From assembly GCA_023380675.1 (NCBI GenBank), contig JAMCRS010000077.1, positions 1 to 9,382 on the forward strand: a DNA stretch of 9,382 nt, written 5' to 3'. This document shows, piece after piece, positions 6,499-9,382 of this stretch; position 1 is the first letter of the stretch, and each line of letters opens with the position of its first letter. Source of the DNA: Chloroflexota bacterium (GTDB taxonomy: Bacteria > Chloroflexota > Anaerolineae > UBA4142). The position numbers were made by a program, and so were the translations under genes. The notes under the pieces were generated by a model. It did no database searches. It had not been told where the DNA came from and was given only the letters and a program-made list of their open reading frames with translations.

Positions 6499-7569
6499 AT
6501 GTCTCGCACCACGCTTGCCGTCGTTCTATTGATTGTCGCGCTCGTGGCGATCGCCTGCGCGCCCGCACCCGCCGCGGTGCCGACCGCCGCCCCGCCCGCT
6601 GGCACAACGGCTCCGACGACGGCGCCCGCCGCGTCGACCGCCGCTCCCCTGGTCAAGGTCAATTCCTCCTGGTCCATGACGAATGCCGACCCCGCGCCGC
6701 TGTGGGTCGCTCAGGACGTCGGCTTTTTCAAGCAGAACGGACTGGACGTTTCGCTCATCTTTATCGACGGCGGCACCAAGCATGCCCAGGCGCTGATTGC
6801 CAAGAGCGTCGACATCGGCATCAGCTCGGCTGCTCCGGTGGTGAGCGCGGATGCGGGGGGCGCGGACCTAGAACTCATCGCCGGGTTGGTCAACCGGATC
6901 AATTATGACTTTATCGTCCGCCCGGGCATCAAGTCAGGGGCAGATTTGAAGGGCGGCAAAGTCGCCATCAGCGGCCCTTCCGGCTCCTCGACGACGGCCA
7001 TGCGCATCGCGCTCAAGCAGCTTTTTAACCTCGACCCGGACAAGGACGTCGTGATGATTACCATCGGGAACGAGACCGAACGCGAGGCCGCGCTCCTCTC
7101 GGGGCAGATCGACGCCACCATCGTCAATCCGGACACGTCGATCAAGGCGAAGAAGGACGGCTTGGTCGTGCTCGAAACCCTATGGGGTAAGCCGATCGAT
7201 TACGAGCACACCGGCGTTGCGACGACCCGGTCTTTCGCGGAAAAGAACCCGCAGGTGGTGACCGCCTACCTCAAGAGCATCATCCAGGCGATCGGCTATA
7301 TGAAGGACCCGTCGAACAAGGCAAATGTCGAAAAGATCATTGCCAAGTATTTGAAATCGAACGATACGGAAATGATCGACCAGAGCTATACGCGCATGAG
7401 CCAGACGATCCTGCAATGCGCGCCCTACGTCACAATGGGCGGAATGAAGACGGTCATCAGCGAGAGCAAAACGGCGGTGAAAGCGGGGCTCACTCCCGAG
7501 AAAGCCTCCGATAATTCTTACCTGAAGGCTCTCGACGACAGCGGATTCATCAAAGCCAACTGCAAGTAG
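6499..7569 (+). CDS. ABC transporter substrate-binding lipoprotein, NMT1/THI5-SsuA-like family
   Basis: A 356-residue secreted lipoprotein. The signal peptide is a short basic start, a hydrophobic core (TLAVVLLIVALVAIA) and Cys20 as the lipid attachment site. A 30-residue Ala/Pro/Thr linker (21-50) follows, typical of membrane-tethered lipoproteins. The mature domain has the NMT1/SsuA-type periplasmic-binding fold order: WVAQDVGFFKQNGLDV (69-84), the loop GGTKHAQALIAKSVDIGISS (91-110), ADLKGGKVAISGPSGSST (148-165), and ERE-AALLSGQIDATIVNPD (194-212). Relatives bind sulfonates, nitrate, pyrimidine precursors or aromatic compounds; the ligand is not predictable here. No permease or ATPase gene follows in the window, so it either pairs with components elsewhere or is an orphan receptor. 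It is read away from the AOR operon and probably together with the next gene. ATG 6499 follows AAGGAGG. Its last codons are echoed by the direct repeat at 7664-7680. Confidence 0.87.
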   Translation: MSRTTLAVVLLIVALVAIACAPAPAAVPTAAPPAGTTAPTTAPAASTAAPLVKVNSSWSMTNADPAPLWVAQDVGFFKQNGLDVSLIFIDGGTKHAQALIAKSVDIGISSAAPVVSADAGGADLELIAGLVNRINYDFIVRPGIKSGADLKGGKVAISGPSGSSTTAMRIALKQLFNLDPDKDVVMITIGNETEREAALLSGQIDATIVNPDTSIKAKKDGLVVLETLWGKPIDYEHTGVATTRSFAEKNPQVVTAYLKSIIQAIGYMKDPSNKANVEKIIAKYLKSNDTEMIDQSYTRMSQTILQCAPYVTMGGMKTVISESKTAVKAGLTPEKASDNSYLKALDDSGFIKANCK

Positions 7570-7680
7570 GATAAGACGGCGCCCGCAGAGTCCGCGGGTA
7601 CGGCTTCGCCCTTTGAAAGATAAAGGACGAAGCCTCGCAATGACAAATTGCCGCCAAGTTGTGAAAGCCAACGGCAAGTA
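7552..7680. mobile_element. Palindromic (REP/MITE-like) insertion flanked by a 17-nt direct repeat
   Basis: The segment 7569-7663 is bounded by AAAGCCAACTGCAAGTA (7552-7568, the last codons of the lipoprotein gene) and AAAGCCAACGGCAAGTA (7664-7680), identical at 16 of 17 positions. Both copies reach into a stop codon (TAG 7567-7569; TAA 7679-7681). The insert contains two hairpins: CCCGC/GCGGG (7582-7598), and GGCTTCG/CGAAGCC (7602-7608 and 7628-7634) with an inner CCTTT/AAAGG stem. Its minus strand reads TGTCATTGCGAGGCTTCG (7629-7646), which from memory resembles the start of a GTCATTGCGAG-type dispersed palindromic repeat known from many bacteria. With the insert and one repeat copy removed, the lipoprotein stop would lie about 10 nt from the next start. 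It encodes no transposase, so any movement would need help in trans. A partly deleted second lipoprotein gene is the alternative explanation. Confidence 0.5.
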
Positions 7681-7691
7681 AAGAGGGAATA

Positions 7692-8780
7692 ATGCTCTTT
7701 TTGACGAACGAGCACGTGCAAGCGGTGCTCGATATGCCTGCCTGCCTGCAAGCGCTCGAGGACGCTTATGCCGAGCTCGCCGAGGCGCACGCGGCCTATC
7801 GCCCGCGGATGGACATGTACGTCCCCCAAGAGCCGCACTATTATCGCTGGGGGACGATGGAAGGCGTCTCCAGAAAGCAGGGCATTTTCGCGATTCGAAT
7901 GAAATCGGATATGCTTGTCTGGAGCGGGGGAACCGAAGAAAAGTACTGCCTCGAACCGGGGACCTTTTGCGGTCTCATCTTCCTCGTAAGCGTCCGGAAC
8001 GCCGAGCCGCTCGCGATCATGAACGACGGCTATGTGCAGCATATGCGGGTGGGCGCGGCGGCCGGCCTGGGCGTCAAGTATCTGGCGCGGCAAAACTCGC
8101 GGGTCCTCGCGATGATCGGTTCCGGCGGCATGGCGCGCACGTACGCGGAAGCGATCTGCGCGGTCCGCCCGATCGAACGCATCCGGGTCTACAGCCCGAC
8201 GCGCGCGAACCGCGAAGCTTTTGCCGTCGAAATGCAAGCGCGACTCAACGTGCCGGTCGAAGCGATGGAATCGGCAGAGCAAGCGGTGCGCGGCGCGGAC
8301 GTCGTCGCGCTGACGACCGATTCGCTCGGGCCGGTCATCAAGCCGGAATGGCTCGAGCCGGGGATGCATGTCACCAACGTCCGCTCGAACGAAGCCGGCC
8401 CCGACGTTTTTGCTCGCGCGGATGTGGTCTTCCGCCTCGGCTTCGCGACCTTTATGTTCGACCCGCCGCCTCCGGGCACGGTGTGCGGCTCGGATGGAAT
8501 CTTTGGCTACTGGGCCGGAACGCCTGAGGAAGCGAAACGAATCCCCGCCGCGCCGCCTGGCCGCAAGATCGATAGCGCCAAGACGCCGACGCTCCCGGAC
8601 CTGATCGCAGGTAAATGTGTAGGGCGGACGGAGGACCGTCAGATCACCTTTCTGAACAATCAGGGGACGCAGGGCCTGCAGTTCGCCGCCGTCGCCGGAA
8701 AAGCGTACGAGCTGGCGAAGGCGAAAGGACTGGGGCACTCGCTCCCGCTCGAGTGGTTCGTGCAAAAGATACGGGATTGA
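7692..8780 (+). CDS. Ornithine cyclodeaminase / mu-crystallin family NAD(P)-dependent protein
   Basis: A 362-residue protein of normal family length. Family landmarks are the N-terminal helix VLDMPACLQALEDAYAELA (12-30), the substrate-binding RMK at 69-71, the central HMRVGAAAGLGVKYLA (117-132, the family's 'TR-aAAsalA'), and the nucleotide-binding loop IGSGGMA (142-148) of a Rossmann domain. It ends with GRTEDRQITFLNNQGTQGLQ (311-330), matching the family's C-terminal 'GR-s--eiT-F-s-G'. Members include ornithine cyclodeaminase, alanine dehydrogenase, ketimine reductase and opine-type enzymes. In cyclodeaminases a catalytic Asp lies in a 'GgD-PGK-E' segment; here the corresponding stretch is NVRSNEAGPDVF (229-240), with Asn/Glu at that place. 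A cyclodeaminase reaction is therefore unlikely, and a dehydrogenase or imine-reductase role is more plausible. GAGGG lies just upstream of ATG 7692. It is probably co-transcribed with the lipoprotein gene across the hairpin-bearing spacer. Confidence 0.87.
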   Translation: MLFLTNEHVQAVLDMPACLQALEDAYAELAEAHAAYRPRMDMYVPQEPHYYRWGTMEGVSRKQGIFAIRMKSDMLVWSGGTEEKYCLEPGTFCGLIFLVSVRNAEPLAIMNDGYVQHMRVGAAAGLGVKYLARQNSRVLAMIGSGGMARTYAEAICAVRPIERIRVYSPTRANREAFAVEMQARLNVPVEAMESAEQAVRGADVVALTTDSLGPVIKPEWLEPGMHVTNVRSNEAGPDVFARADVVFRLGFATFMFDPPPPGTVCGSDGIFGYWAGTPEEAKRIPAAPPGRKIDSAKTPTLPDLIAGKCVGRTEDRQITFLNNQGTQGLQFAAVAGKAYELAKAKGLGHSLPLEWFVQKIRD

Positions 8781-8801
8781 AAGCGGGGCTGGAAGTGGAT
8801 T

Positions 8802-8825
8802 GCGCCCGTGGAGACCACGGGGCGC
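8802..8825 (+). terminator. GC-rich hairpin 22 nt after the cyclodeaminase-family gene (terminator candidate)
   Basis: GCGCCCGTGG (8802-8811) pairs with CCACGGGGCGC (8815-8825) around an AGA loop, with one bulged G, giving a 10-bp stem. It directly follows the stop at 8780. There is no T-run, so intrinsic termination is uncertain; it may also be a member of the palindromic repeats that fill the rest of this edge. Confidence 0.45.
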
Positions 8826-8858
8826 GAAACGGACAAGCGGATAGGAACGGATGTTTAG

Positions 8859-8905
8859 GCGGCTCTCGGGGTAGGGACCCGGGAGCCGCTGCGCGTTTGC
8901 GCGCA
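8859..8905. repeat. Two abutting GC-rich hairpins
   Basis: GCGGCTCTCGGG (8859-8870) pairs with CCCGGGAGCCGC (8878-8889) over 12 bp including one U-G wobble, with a 7-nt loop. The next base starts a second hairpin, TGCGCG/CGCGCA (8890-8895 and 8900-8905) with a TTTG loop. Two stems set side by side without coding sequence resemble a REP-type doublet. They could also act as the terminator of the preceding + strand genes. Confidence 0.6.
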
Positions 8906-8927
8906 ATCGCCGCGCCAACTCTGCTCG

Positions 8928-9149
8928 GTGCATGACTATAAAGCGATGCATCAATCCTTCCGGAAACGGGCGCCCAAGCCGGCCTTCCTAGCCCTACTGG
9001 GGAACCAGCCCCCGACCTCCTCAAGCCCGATTGAGGCATTCCCGGACCCGGTCGATTTCGTCCGCCGGGTGCTCGGGGTCGAGCCGGTCGGCTATCAAGC
9101 AGGGCGCCCCTATGGGCGCCCCTACGTGCGTACCGACCGGGGGGACCCA
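8928..9149 (+). pseudogene. Possible N-terminal remnant of a phage terminase large subunit
   Basis: This frame encodes FPDPVDFVRRVLGVEPVGYQ at about residues 39-58. That pattern (DP--FVR-VLG-EP--YQ) resembles the start of some large terminase subunits, where the Q precedes the ATPase. After YQ the frame runs into the short repeat GGGCGCCCCTA (9103-9123) and then, still in frame, into the transposase remnant at 9150. No Walker A or B motif is present, so if real it is only a fragment. The match is short and from memory, and a chance open frame in GC-rich DNA is quite possible. Confidence 0.25.
9102..9126. repeat. Tandem GGGCGCCCCTA repeat upstream of the RAYT remnant
   Basis: GGGCGCCCCTA occurs twice, starting at 9103 and 9115, separated by one base; each copy contains the palindrome GGGCGCCC. 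The complement reads TAGGGGCGCCC, a motif I recall as common in REP hairpins next to RAYT genes in Chloroflexota and cyanobacterial genomes. Its position 24 nt before the transposase start codon fits that association. Confidence 0.45.
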
Positions 9150-9230
9150 ATGAAACGGGATCCCGACAAGCATCACCGCCGATGCATCCGTCTGCGCGGA
9201 TACGATTACACGCAGGCGGGCGCGTGTTGA
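9150..9230 (+). pseudogene. REP-associated tyrosine transposase (RAYT, IS200/Y1 family), truncated N-terminus
   Basis: ATG 9150 opens a 26-residue frame that starts MKRDPDKHHRRCIRLRGYDY and ends TQAGAC before TGA 9228-9230. This is the highly characteristic beginning of RAYT proteins (KHHRRSIRLRGYDYTQAGAYFVTICT). RAYTs are single-strand, HUH-type transposases that act on REP palindromes. Here the similarity stops after QAGA, exactly where AYFVTI should follow, so the HUH motif and the catalytic Tyr are missing and the product cannot be active. The following sequence in all frames shows only palindromes, not the rest of the gene, which points to deletion rather than a frameshift. A G-rich run (GGGGGG) a few bases upstream could serve as its ribosome-binding site. 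The fragment explains why the flanks are packed with REP-like hairpins. Confidence 0.75.
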
Positions 9231-9238
9231 AGGATAAA

Positions 9239-9258
9239 CCCCGCTAGGATGCGCGGGG
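9239..9258. repeat. Hairpin directly after the RAYT remnant
   Basis: CCCCGC (9239-9244) pairs with GCGGGG (9253-9258) around an 8-nt loop, 8 nt after the truncated transposase stop. It belongs with the REP-like palindromes that continue to the right edge. Confidence 0.5.
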
Positions 9259-9290
9259 CAGGTGATGAGGGTCGCTGGACCTCGCGATCC

Positions 9291-9374
9291 TCCGCAGAGT
9301 CCGCGGAGTCTGCGGACCGCAGACCCCCGCAGGGGTCGCGGGGTCTAGCGACCCGCGGGATCCAAGATCCCGCG
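9291..9374. repeat. Chain of five overlapping palindromes (REP/BIME-like array)
   Basis: Five stems follow in an overlapping chain: TCCGCAGA/TCTGCGGA (9291-9316), the perfect 17-nt palindrome GTCTGCGGACCGCAGAC (9308-9324), GACCCC/GGGGTC (9322-9337), GGGTCGC/GCGACCC (9333-9354) and CGCGGGATC/GATCCCGCG (9354-9374). In each of the first three joins one arm overlaps an arm of the next, so these folds compete; the last two stems share only one base. Short direct repeats also occur (CGCGATCC at 9283 and 9371, GGGTCGC at 9269 and 9333). The array runs to the window edge and may continue. There is no spacer-repeat periodicity as in CRISPR. Confidence 0.7.
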
Positions 9375-9382
9375 ATCCCACG

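Noticed and set aside
7640..7681. 13-codon frame ending VVKANGK in the spacer
   Set aside because: Too short to call a gene; its end only mirrors the last codons of the lipoprotein gene and is better described as one copy of the direct repeat.
8859..8905. tRNA or structured RNA gene
   Set aside because: Two simple adjacent hairpins without cloverleaf arms, a T-loop sequence or conserved RNA motifs.
7518..8954. Open frame of 478 codons on the minus strand
   Set aside because: Antisense to the cyclodeaminase-family gene and crossing the repeat spacer; composition Arg/His/Asp-rich without motifs.
9239..9382. CRISPR array
   Set aside because: The repeats are overlapping palindromes of different sequence with no regular spacers and no cas gene.

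Overview
The window reads as a high-GC bacterial chromosome segment, most likely from a Chloroflexota member. This is an inference from a lipoprotein with a long Ala/Pro/Thr-rich linker after the lipid Cys, a tungsten-type aldehyde oxidoreductase cluster, purine-rich low-complexity repeats between genes, and a REP-associated transposase remnant next to GC-rich palindromes. No marker gene fixes the lineage.

Left edge (1-415): the last 74 residues of FtsH on the + strand, then a convergent intergenic region holding an almost perfect 26-bp inverted repeat.

Centre (416-6117, minus strand): an operon read right to left. It encodes a 16-Cys four-cluster ferredoxin, an aldehyde:ferredoxin oxidoreductase (AOR) family W/Mo enzyme, a MoaD/ThiS-like protein, a thiamine-diphosphate (ThDP) enzyme of the 2-oxoacid decarboxylase superfamily, and an MFS exporter-type permease. 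The first four genes are tightly coupled: a 4-nt ATGA overlap, an 8-nt overlap, then a start 5 nt after the preceding stop. A good sigma70-type promoter (TTGACG, 16 nt, TATACT) lies about 80 nt upstream of the ferredoxin. The simplest reading is a module that decarboxylates a 2-oxoacid to an aldehyde (ThDP enzyme), oxidises the aldehyde to a carboxylate (AOR), passes electrons to the ferredoxin, and supports the pterin cofactor with a dedicated MoaD-like protein. The substrate is unknown.

Right of centre (6118-8780): a 381-nt divergent intergenic region with an AT-rich island, then a + strand pair encoding an NMT1/SsuA-like substrate-binding lipoprotein with no permease or ATPase gene in view, and an ornithine cyclodeaminase/mu-crystallin family protein that appears to lack the catalytic Asp of true cyclodeaminases. 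The two genes are separated by a hairpin-rich 95-nt segment bounded by a 17-nt direct repeat (16/17 identical) that copies the end of the first gene, which looks like a small palindromic insertion.

Right edge (8781-9382): no intact gene. It holds strong hairpins, a short reading frame resembling the N-terminus of a phage terminase, a 26-residue N-terminal fragment of a REP-associated tyrosine transposase (RAYT), and a chain of five overlapping palindromes. A 15-nt sequence in this chain recurs exactly in the 95-nt segment at 7569-7663, so both belong to one repeat family.
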